A stretch of DNA of 64,000 nucleotides from Candidatus Butyricimonas faecavium. Its GTDB lineage: Bacteria > Bacteroidota > Bacteroidia > Bacteroidales > Marinifilaceae. The notes beneath the pieces were generated by a model, which was given only the letters and a program-made list of their open reading frames with translations, did not search any database and was not told the origin of the DNA. The stretch lies in contig CALUKD010000019.1 of NCBI GenBank assembly GCA_944321125.1, forward strand, positions 1 through 64,000. Direction: 5' to 3'. The position numbers and the translations under genes were made by a program. Each line of letters begins with the position of its first letter. The first letter of the stretch is position 1. Positions 18,602 through 25,394 of the stretch are shown here, piece after piece.

Positions 18602-18979
18602 TTATCCGCCAACCGTGCGATGTAACATTTCGACCTGTTTATTCCATAATTCAATGGCATCCTCTTCCTCATCAGCATCCACAAAATCCGTGATGATCAA
18701 AGCGACCTCCTCCGTCAAAGGTTCTACGTGGAGCGAGAATTCAAAAAATTCTTCCTCATCATCCGCATCCAACCACTTGAAGCGTACGTAAGAATTTTTC
18801 TTCATATCCACCAACTCCGCTTCTTCACCAACACCATCCCACACAAACGTGAAGATATTTCCATCATGTTTCACATCATCGGAAAACCACTCCGCTAAAC
18901 CGGGAGCAGTACTTAGACGGGAGAACAATATTGTTACCGACGATGAGAAAATGTACTCTAAATCGATTCTTTTCCTCAT
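18602..18979 (-). CDS. START-like domain protein
   Basis: A 125-residue acidic cytoplasmic protein of the Bacteroidetes-specific START-like (SRPBCC-related) group. The N-terminus MRKRIDLEYIFSSSVTILF and WFSDDV pattern, alternating strands, and a C-terminal helix (ELWNKQVEMLHRTVGG) fit this fold. A very acidic stretch (DADEEEDA) precedes the last helix. Ligand and role are unknown. Confidence 0.75.
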   Translation of the reverse strand: MRKRIDLEYIFSSSVTILFSRLSTAPGLAEWFSDDVKHDGNIFTFVWDGVGEEAELVDMKKNSYVRFKWLDADDEEEFFEFSLHVEPLTEEVALIITDFVDADEEEDAIELWNKQVEMLHRTVGG

Positions 18980-19063
18980 ACTTCATTTCAATTTGCCCGA
19001 CAATATATAAAAATTTTACCGGATATACAAGAAAAAAGAGACTTTAAAATGAAAACATTTCCG

Positions 19064-20413
19064 TTATTGCTGACCCCCAGAATCCTCAATCAACCGATCG
19101 CCTGCAAAACCGGACAACACGGTTTCTTTGAATTGTTTTTTCCAAACCTCATCCCGGCTTTCATCCACCCTCGAAAAACGAATAATTATATCTCCCACCG
19201 ACATGGCATGCAAATCCGAGGCCGGATAATAAAAGTAATCCTCATCCTCTTTCGCTTCCACCAGAATATGCAAATCCACCAGTTCTTGCAACACGATACG
19301 CAACTTTCCTGTATTAATCTTCAACTCTTTGTTAATCATCCCCAAACTAGGGCCACCCCCTCCGTTCACGTACACTCTAGCCACGAATTTCATGATTTTC
19401 AGCGCACACTCCAGAGTTTCCATCCAAGCCGTATCCCCGAACAACTCGTTCTTGTACATGAAATGCCTGTTCCGGAAAATATAGCACAATTCCGTTCCCC
19501 ACAACACGACACTCCAGCTTAACTGCAACCACACCAGCAACAACGGCAAGGCAGCCAACGTACCGTATATGGCACTGTAAGAACTCATGCCTATCTGGAA
19601 ACGGATATAAAACCATTGAATGATCTGGTAAACCGTCCCGGCAATCATCGCCGCCACGAAAGCGTGCTTGAACTTCACCGGGGTTGCCGGCATGAACATA
19701 TACAAGAAGATAAACAACATCCATACCAGCATATAGGGCAGTAACTTAATCAAAATTTGCAGGAAAGAACTGATTAACGGGAAATTCTCCTGCCAACCGG
19801 AACTCGTCATGAACAAATTCAGACTACTCACGAGAATCATCAGAATCGGGGCAATAAAAATAATCGAGAAATAATCCGTGAACATCCGCCGCAAACTTCG
19901 TCCCTTACGCACCCCCCAAATACGATTCATCGTCATTTCAGTACTATTCAACACTTTGATCACCGACCAAAGTAAAATCACAATACCAACTCCCGTGATT
20001 ACCCCACCCTTGGCATGATCTATCGCCTTTGTAACATATCCCAGCAACTGTCCGGCGAACTCTTGGTTATCCCCCAACTGCATCATAAACTCTTTCTCCA
20101 ACGCCTCCCGGGCACCAAACCCGGCAGCCAAGGCAAAAGCCAGCGCCATCAGTGGAATAAACGAAAGAATCGAGTAGAACGTAAGGGCTGAGGCCGAAAT
20201 AGTACATGCATCCTTGATAAAACGATTGAAAGAAACCACAACAATGGACAATGCCTTTTGCAAGAATTCCGTGATCACGAAACGATTCCCGTAATCCCTG
20301 CGCAACACCATGTAATGATAATCCAAATCTAACAGGCAATCCATACGACGGAGTATCTCTCTTTTATATCGAAGCAACAAACTTACCCCTTTGTGCTCTT
20401 TCAATCTATTCAT
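19064..20413 (-). CDS. YihY/BrkB-family inner-membrane protein
   Basis: A 449-residue protein of the family once called ribonuclease BN. Six helices lie between about 55 and 325, with the family motifs ASALTFYSILSFIPL and AIYGTLAALPLLLVWLQLSWSVVLWG. A C-terminal cytoplasmic part (about 345-449) looks like a winged helix. The family is a suspected lipid or phosphate-related transporter, with no established activity. The ribonuclease name derives from an old misassignment. Confidence 0.88.
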   Translation of the reverse strand: MNRLKEHKGVSLLLRYKREILRRMDCLLDLDYHYMVLRRDYGNRFVITEFLQKALSIVVVSFNRFIKDACTISASALTFYSILSFIPLMALAFALAAGFGAREALEKEFMMQLGDNQEFAGQLLGYVTKAIDHAKGGVITGVGIVILLWSVIKVLNSTEMTMNRIWGVRKGRSLRRMFTDYFSIIFIAPILMILVSSLNLFMTSSGWQENFPLISSFLQILIKLLPYMLVWMLFIFLYMFMPATPVKFKHAFVAAMIAGTVYQIIQWFYIRFQIGMSSYSAIYGTLAALPLLLVWLQLSWSVVLWGTELCYIFRNRHFMYKNELFGDTAWMETLECALKIMKFVARVYVNGGGGPSLGMINKELKINTGKLRIVLQELVDLHILVEAKEDEDYFYYPASDLHAMSVGDIIIRFSRVDESRDEVWKKQFKETVLSGFAGDRLIEDSGGQQ

Positions 20414-20495
20414 ATTTCTTTCTTTGAAAATATTCGAGTTTCAAAGATACGAAAAACCCCGCAACTTTTGTTACGGGGCTTTTTAATATATTTTA

Positions 20496-21776
20496 TTATT
20501 TTCCGATCAACTCTCTCACTTTCGTCTTTACCATCTCCGGGTCCGGGTTTACCGGGAACACCAAGTCTGGTTTCTGCATCACCGGGTTAAACTCTTTCTT
20601 GTAACGGGCAATTCCTCCCCCCGTGATATTCAACATGATCACGGCATCTTCCTCTACACGTTTTTCCCGGACACATTGCATCAAACTGGCTAAAGCAACC
20701 CCTGCCGCCGGCTCAATATCAATTCCTTCCAACTTCTCGAACAAAGCCTTAGCCTCCATAGCTTCTTCATTCGTCGCCAAGAACATATCTCCACCCGTTG
20801 CAACCAATGCATCATACAAACCTCCTTTCAAAGAGTAAGGAGGTTTACGATTTGACAACACCTTGGCACACATCTCTTTCACTTGCTCTCTAGCCATATT
20901 TTCATCCAATGCCAACAAAGCTCGGGAACCCGCTTTCCATGCATCGTACATCAACGTAAACGGCGCATTCTGAGAAACCATCAATTTCATCAAATGCGAA
21001 CCGAAACGACCATCAGCAATAAACCGTTTGTTAGCCTCCCACGCGGCAATCGCCCCCGTCCCGCTACCCACGGCTTGGAAATAGTAATCCGGAATACGAC
21101 CGATAGTTTCCACGGCTGACAACACGGTTGTTCCCATCCCATCGCGGCGAGCCACGTTCTTAGCCCCACCTTCAGGATAGAAAAACTCCATCTCGCATAT
21201 GATATTAGATAGATGAATCGCGTCAAAATAATCACATCCTGAAGCCGCACAAACCAATTTCACGCAATCATTCCACGGCCCATCCGCCCAAATTGCCTCC
21301 AAATTATCTTCCGGCACACACAATAACAACGGTATACGATTCTCCGAGCATACACGCCCGAAAGCCCTCGCCGTATTTCCGGCAGAAGCCACCACCATAA
21401 TCTTGTCATTAAAAGCGTTATTCCGCGCACACACGGAAAATGCTTCACACTCCTTGAAAGATCCGGTCTTCATCACGGCATTTCGCTCCGGCCAATAACC
21501 ATTAAACGTTATGTACAAATTGGACAGGCCCAAATATTCAGCCAATCCCTCACTCTTGTAAGTCACAGGAGCCCCCGAACCTTCCAATGTCCGGCAAATA
21601 GGCATCCAGTTGGCATACCTGTAAATACCGGGCAGATCATTTCTCACTTCGAATTGACGTTTTGCATAATTTGCATAGATCAAAGCCGCACCATCCTTAC
21701 GGGGACATTCCAACTCCCACTCCTTATCTTCAAAAGTAGTCCCGCAACATGCTGACTCTAAATGATAACTTGTCAT
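20496..21776 (-). CDS. Cysteate synthase (PLP enzyme, threonine-synthase fold)
   Basis: Predicted to make L-cysteate from O-phosphoserine and sulfite. It resembles methanogen cysteate synthase far more than ordinary threonine synthase. It has LPGIYRYANWMP, VTYKSEGLAEYLGLSNLYI and FNGYWPE, then the PLP lysine in KTGSFKECEA (Lys108). Further on are PEGGAKNVARRDGMGT and YYFQAVGSGTGAIAAWEA. In bacteria of this group cysteate feeds capnine and sulfonolipid synthesis. I chose the ATG at 21776 (426 residues) because AAGGAAAG lies just before it; 21800 is the alternative. The assignment rests on remembered family text. Confidence 0.8.
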   Translation of the reverse strand: MTSYHLESACCGTTFEDKEWELECPRKDGAALIYANYAKRQFEVRNDLPGIYRYANWMPICRTLEGSGAPVTYKSEGLAEYLGLSNLYITFNGYWPERNAVMKTGSFKECEAFSVCARNNAFNDKIMVVASAGNTARAFGRVCSENRIPLLLCVPEDNLEAIWADGPWNDCVKLVCAASGCDYFDAIHLSNIICEMEFFYPEGGAKNVARRDGMGTTVLSAVETIGRIPDYYFQAVGSGTGAIAAWEANKRFIADGRFGSHLMKLMVSQNAPFTLMYDAWKAGSRALLALDENMAREQVKEMCAKVLSNRKPPYSLKGGLYDALVATGGDMFLATNEEAMEAKALFEKLEGIDIEPAAGVALASLMQCVREKRVEEDAVIMLNITGGGIARYKKEFNPVMQKPDLVFPVNPDPEMVKTKVRELIGK

Positions 21777-21839
21777 AAATTCTTTCCTTGAATTGTACAT
21801 TTCTTTATATGTACAAAAATAAAATATTCAGACCTACCA

Positions 21840-21931
21840 TAATAGAGTATAAATACCACTTTTAAGACAAAAGTTAAAAAATAAAAGATAAAAACATCAC
21901 CAAAATTCCAGCCCTCCACAATTTTTAGTTT
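21840..21931 (-). repeat. A/T-rich inverted repeat after the SIR2-like gene
   Basis: Imperfect inverted arms of AAAGTTAAAAAATAAAAGAT type face TTTTTAGTTTTTAGCTTTTATC type across about 40 nt. The right arm runs into the last codons of the SIR2-like gene. It may act as a terminator. Confidence 0.4.
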
Positions 21932-23032
21932 TTAGCTTTTATCTTTCAACATCCCCACGTATTCCGGCACGGTCAACCTCATAATGTCCCTCTCCGAGAT
22001 ACGGCTCCCGAAGAAATTGCGATAACGTTCCGCTTCGGCCTCCACGCGAGGATTATTAGGATAAAGGACAACCTGTATTTCCGCATTCGGGCGAATCATT
22101 CGGGCGAGCAACTGCCTGATTTCAAAATCGGCAGCAGGTAAAGAATAGCCGATAAATACGATCCTTGTTGCCTCCGATAACTCGATCGCTGCATTCTGCC
22201 AGACCAATTTAATCTGGATATTACTTAAATTCTTCAAATAAGTAGGTAACAACAAATTACTCTGTAACTTGATCGAATTAATTTCCGGCATCCCGTAATT
22301 CTTTCGACAATGGCGGCAGTATGCGGCTTTCATGATCTCGATTTCCTCGCCAAACCGGACGTACATACGTTGACACATGGGACATTGAAACCAATTCATC
22401 GACCCATGTAACTTTAACAATTTAATATTATACCCGCCATATCCCACGGCAAGCAACCCCGGTTTAATCGTGTCATCATTCGCTTCCCAAGAACTCACGT
22501 AACAACAGTAGTCCACCACGCTTAACTTTTCCGGATGCCCATTCTCAATCGCCCGTTTCAAAGCATGATCAAACATCACATCCCAATTTGTCGTGATCAC
22601 GGCTACCCGGTCCACCCCGTCTATCATTCGCTGCCGGGCAATTTGATTTATGTATGCCGCAAACTCATCTATATAATCACAGCAAGCCCGGTTTTTCTGG
22701 AAACTATAGTTCACAGCAGCTCCCATCAGCGCGTTAAACTCTTCCCGTAGCTCCACCAATCCCCTAGCACTGTAACGTCCAATAGAAAGTCCGTCCCAGA
22801 TACAACGGTCTATCGGCGTGAATATATCCTCTAATTGCACACTGCAATAGTGATCCTCATAAATATGTAACTCTTCTTTCAGAAAGCCGATAAAGTTATT
22901 CTTGGCTTTAATCAAACGCTCGTTATTCCGTGTAAAATCCTCATCCAAAATGGTCTTGATGATTTCGTTCTGAACCAGACCTCCCGCTTCTTTAGAAAAA
23001 CCCGACCCCAAGAAATAAACCGTTTTCCCCAT
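21932..23032 (-). CDS. SIR2-like NAD-binding protein with zinc ribbon
   Basis: A protein of 366 residues from the chosen ATG; an upstream ATG at 23071 would add 13. It begins with the SIR2 NAD-binding motif VYFLGSGFSKEAG. The ribose-binding TTNWD and catalytic-His KLHGS motifs are intact, so NAD hydrolysis or deacylation is possible. A zinc ribbon (CPMC, then CRHC) interrupts the middle. The C-terminal FIGYSLPAADFEI motif closes the Rossmann fold. No effector domain is fused. Such proteins occur in antiphage systems and as orphans; the role here is undetermined. Confidence 0.8.
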   Translation of the reverse strand: MGKTVYFLGSGFSKEAGGLVQNEIIKTILDEDFTRNNERLIKAKNNFIGFLKEELHIYEDHYCSVQLEDIFTPIDRCIWDGLSIGRYSARGLVELREEFNALMGAAVNYSFQKNRACCDYIDEFAAYINQIARQRMIDGVDRVAVITTNWDVMFDHALKRAIENGHPEKLSVVDYCCYVSSWEANDDTIKPGLLAVGYGGYNIKLLKLHGSMNWFQCPMCQRMYVRFGEEIEIMKAAYCRHCRKNYGMPEINSIKLQSNLLLPTYLKNLSNIQIKLVWQNAAIELSEATRIVFIGYSLPAADFEIRQLLARMIRPNAEIQVVLYPNNPRVEAEAERYRNFFGSRISERDIMRLTVPEYVGMLKDKS

Positions 23033-23071
23033 ATATCGCACTTCATTTTTATATCTCCACAAAAATAACAT

Positions 23072-23501
23072 TTATTACTTTCAAAAAAATGACATTCCTG
23101 TTAATTTCTCTCTCCTTTATCTACAATCTTCCTACCCGACCATCTCCCCTATATCCCGAGAACACCCTATCAAGTTCCAATGAAATCCCGTTGAAGAAAG
23201 GGATCAACTTCGGTACACTTTCGAATCATCTTCGGTACAAAGACCTTCGGGAGCGAAAATGTAACGTCTTTGATCCGTGATTGCTCCAAAGATAAAAGAG
23301 CTCTACCCTAAAAATACACCATGTCAACTCATAAAGGTGATCGAACGAGGACAGATCGAGAACTTTGCTCGTTACCTGTCGAACGTAGCCAATCCGAAAC
23401 CGTTTCGAGATCACCTGGCACGGGATGACGAAGGAATTTGAGCATAAAACAATGTTTTTTTCTTTTTGTTGCAAAATCGCATATAATTCCAAAATTAATT
23501 A
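23072..23501. other. Non-coding spacer with several inverted repeats
   Basis: About 430 nt with no convincing gene. CTTCGGTACA occurs twice (23208-23217 and 23230-23239) inside an inverted pair GGATCAA (23201-23207) and TTGATCC (23270-23276). A second dyad pairs 23336-23347 with 23401-23415. This may be remnants of a mobile element or of structured RNA. Confidence 0.4.
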
Positions 23502-23509
23502 TACATTTG
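23502..23509 (+). promoter_or_regulatory. Candidate -7 box for the structured leader
   Basis: TACATTTG is an exact TAnnTTTG match. It would place the transcript start near 23516, directly before the first paired segment of the leader. A -33 TTTG at proper spacing is not seen. Confidence 0.45.
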
Positions 23510-23515
23510 TAGTGA

Positions 23516-23696
23516 TCGACATAACGCAAGGGCGGGGAAACCTGCCAATCCATGACAGGCATTTTTTATGCCTGCTATTTCCATACGGCGGTTTCGTACC
23601 CCCGTGAGGAGTGTCAATGCACCCTCGGCCCTTGCGGTGTCGATCAACGGGACAGGCGGAACCGTCTTTTTTCTGCCTCCACTAATACAGCATATC
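23516..23696 (+). ncRNA. Candidate structured leader RNA / attenuator
   Basis: The leader lies between a -7 box and the first repeat-protein gene. Helices seen: GGCGGG-GAAA-CCTGCC (23531-23546), a tetraloop hairpin; CAGGCAT with ATGCCTG (23556-23562 with 23568-23574); and CGGTTTC with GGAACCG (23589-23595 with 23658-23664, one wobble), followed directly by a T-run (23667-23672) as in an intrinsic terminator. CGCAAGGGC (23525-23533) is perfectly complementary to GCCCTTGCG (23628-23636). That pairing overlaps the first hairpin, so the two are mutually exclusive. I cannot match it to a named RNA family. Confidence 0.55.
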
Positions 23697-24332
23697 ATGG
23701 ATAATTTGTCCCCCGTGACCCCCATCGTAAAAGGGAATAATTCCAAGAAAAGTTATTGTATCGTTACAGGCAACCGATTACTGCATGGAATCTCTAGGCT
23801 CCAACTTGAAAAGCTACAACACAGGATTGAATTATTCCGGGCGAAAGAAAAGACAGCACGTAAAAGGATGAAAGAAGATCGCAAAGATTTTTGGTTCTCC
23901 ATAGAAATGAACATGAATCTTGGAGAAACGAGCGATGACCTAAAAACTCATTATTACATATTTTCTTCTGCCGGAAAGATTCAGGGTATCACTTATTCAC
24001 AGGTAAAGGCTCTTTCCGACGCGCTTCACACTTTTTTAAAGGATAACACTCAGCGGTTACGTCTTCGGCATATTGATAATTCGACGTGGATACACGAACA
24101 ACGGGAAAATTTCTTGATAGAGATACGCGAAGACGAATTAACGGGTAAACACGGAAACTTACTTGATAACAACATCGATGTTTCAAAGGAAATCAATCAT
24201 GGTTGCTGGGATGTTAAACCTACATTTTACTACACGCTATATATTAACGGACAGGGATCGAACAAATTATCTCCCCCCGAGTTTGAAAGATTTGAAAAAA
24301 TACTGGCTGATTTTTTACGAGAAAACAAATAA
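23697..24332 (+). CDS. Repeat protein of unknown function, member 1
   Basis: I do not recognise a family. The chosen ATG at 23697 gives 211 residues; upstream in-frame sequence is the structured leader. Three copies of a roughly 34-residue unit are visible: KKSYCIVTGNRLLHGIS at 18-34, HYYIFSSAGKIQGIT at about 91-105, and FYYTLYINGQGSNKLS at about 177-192. Each is followed by a helix ending in a residue pattern like L-x-x-x-I-x-x-F-L. The pattern suggests beta-hairpin plus helix. No signal peptide or membrane segment. The next gene encodes a related protein 28 nt downstream. Confidence 0.65.
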   Translation: MDNLSPVTPIVKGNNSKKSYCIVTGNRLLHGISRLQLEKLQHRIELFRAKEKTARKRMKEDRKDFWFSIEMNMNLGETSDDLKTHYYIFSSAGKIQGITYSQVKALSDALHTFLKDNTQRLRLRHIDNSTWIHEQRENFLIEIREDELTGKHGNLLDNNIDVSKEINHGCWDVKPTFYYTLYINGQGSNKLSPPEFERFEKILADFLRENK

Positions 24333-24360
24333 TTTAATAACAATCAAAAAATGAAATACC

Positions 24361-25014
24361 ATGAAAAATAATAATATTCCCACTTGTGCCATGCGTCAAG
24401 ACGCCCCCGGGCAGAGTTACTATTTAGAACTCGGGAGAGAAACCATTCACGGTTTATCCCTTGAGGATTTAGAATCCCTTTATGAAACAATCGAAGATTA
24501 TTGGAATAGAGAAGACGAAATTCCTATGGCAAACGAGGAGTTATCTTCTGATTTGGGACAATATTCCATGATTCAAAAAACAACAACTTTTAATGACGGG
24601 ATTTTTAGCGCGAACTATACCGCTGATGCCCTATATGTAGAAATACAAAGTACTCCTCCTTGGGTAATACTGGATTTATTCTTAACTCTTCTCTCGTTTT
24701 TGAATCAAGTCGAGAAGATGGAGATACAATGTTCCATCCCGGGAATAAAGCCTAAGAAAATTAAATCAACACGATCGAGAAACAACAAACTCAACGTCTT
24801 GTTACAAGAAGAAAATGACACGCAAAAGAAAATAAATATCATAAGAGAAACACCCATGATTATAAAAAATGAAACTCTAACACGAATAAACGAGATTCCC
24901 AAAATTGAATATGAAGTACAAATTAACGATCAGGGATTAAGCTATTTGTCTCGCGATCAAGTTATGGAAATCCAAAGCGTGATCAATTGCTTTCTAAAAC
25001 AAAAGGCCTTGTAA
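24361..25014 (+). CDS. Repeat protein of unknown function, member 2
   Basis: 217 residues, no recognised family. It shares the repeat unit of the preceding gene: GQSYYLELGRETIHGLS with helix EDLESLYETIEDYW near the N-terminus, and EVQINDQGLSYLS with helix IQSVINCFLKQK at the C-terminus. A more degenerate middle segment (ALYVEIQSTPPWVI) may be a third copy. A lysine-rich linker (about 133-155) separates the halves. Cytoplasmic. It is probably co-transcribed with member 1 under the structured leader. Confidence 0.65.
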   Translation: MKNNNIPTCAMRQDAPGQSYYLELGRETIHGLSLEDLESLYETIEDYWNREDEIPMANEELSSDLGQYSMIQKTTTFNDGIFSANYTADALYVEIQSTPPWVILDLFLTLLSFLNQVEKMEIQCSIPGIKPKKIKSTRSRNNKLNVLLQEENDTQKKINIIRETPMIIKNETLTRINEIPKIEYEVQINDQGLSYLSRDQVMEIQSVINCFLKQKAL

Positions 25015-25042
25015 ATCTTTTGATATACAAGGCCTTGTAAAT
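25003..25042 (+). repeat. Direct/inverted repeat at the operon end
   Basis: AAGGCCTTGTAAAT occurs twice (25003-25016 and 25029-25042). Because AAGGCCTT is a palindrome, 25003-25013 also pairs with 25026-25036 as an 11-bp hairpin overlapping the stop codon. It could act as a terminator, though the T-tract is weak. Confidence 0.5.
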
Positions 25043-25068
25043 TATCTTGCTCTTTTCAAACACTTTCG

Positions 25069-25141
25069 TGAACTCGGCGGGAGTCGAACCCACAACCTCT
25101 TGGGCCGTAACCAAGTGCTCTATCCATTAAGCTACGAGTCC
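25069..25141 (-). tRNA. tRNA-Arg (anticodon ACG)
   Basis: A 73-nt cloverleaf on the minus strand. The 7-bp acceptor stem starts GGACTCG and pairs with CGAGTTC (one G-U), with discriminator A. The anticodon stem CTTGG/CCAAG encloses TTACGGC with anticodon ACG. The T-loop is TTCGACT. CCA is not encoded. Its 3' end faces the accessory genes to the left. Confidence 0.93.
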
Positions 25142-25246
25142 TTTTCATTTGAGCGATGCAAAGGTAATATAATTTTTTTCATTTGCTCACTTCTCGCAAA
25201 AATATTTTTAAATAATTCTTTCCTGTTGAACATACGAGAGAACATG

Positions 25247-25277
25247 AAAATACGTTAAAAGATTTTTGACGTATTTT
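25247..25277. terminator. Possible terminator hairpin upstream of the TonB operon
   Basis: AAAATACGT (25247-25255) pairs with ACGTATTTT (25269-25277), followed by T-rich sequence on the plus strand. It would insulate the TonB operon from upstream transcription. Confidence 0.45.
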
Positions 25278-25279
25278 TT

Positions 25280-25308
25280 ATCCCCACAAAGGGGGATGCT
25301 ATCCCCCC
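25280..25308. promoter_or_regulatory. Alternative G/C-run dyads upstream of the TonB operon
   Basis: ATCCCC (25280-25285), GGGGGAT (25291-25297) and ATCCCCC (25301-25307) allow two mutually exclusive hairpins sharing the central arm. A possible operator about 60 nt ahead of the -7 box. Confidence 0.35.
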
Positions 25309-25364
25309 AAAAAAGCCCCTCAATATCCTTACTTTTGGTGATGGATTCATATTATCCTACCCTA

Positions 25365-25372
25365 TAATTTTG
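25365..25372 (+). promoter_or_regulatory. Candidate -7 box for the TonB operon
   Basis: TAATTTTG matches TAnnTTTG exactly, 22 nt before the receptor start codon. Confidence 0.4.
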
Positions 25373-25394
25373 CAGCGACAAAAAGAAGTAAGTA

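Noticed and set aside
19064-20413. Ribonuclease BN
   Set aside because: The YihY/BrkB family was misnamed; it is a membrane protein with no nuclease motif.
20496-21776. Threonine synthase (thrC)
   Set aside because: The fold is shared, but the PLP-lysine context (TGSFKECEA) and the conserved blocks match cysteate synthase better than KDPSRSFKDR-type threonine synthases.
23568-23696. Coding extension upstream of the first repeat-protein gene
   Set aside because: The frame is open for 43 more codons, but that sequence is the structured leader with hairpins and a T-run, and gives Arg/Pro-rich text unlike the rest of the protein.
23495-23746. An 83-codon minus-strand frame over the leader
   Set aside because: Its bases are better explained by RNA pairing, and it has no leader or neighbours on that strand.
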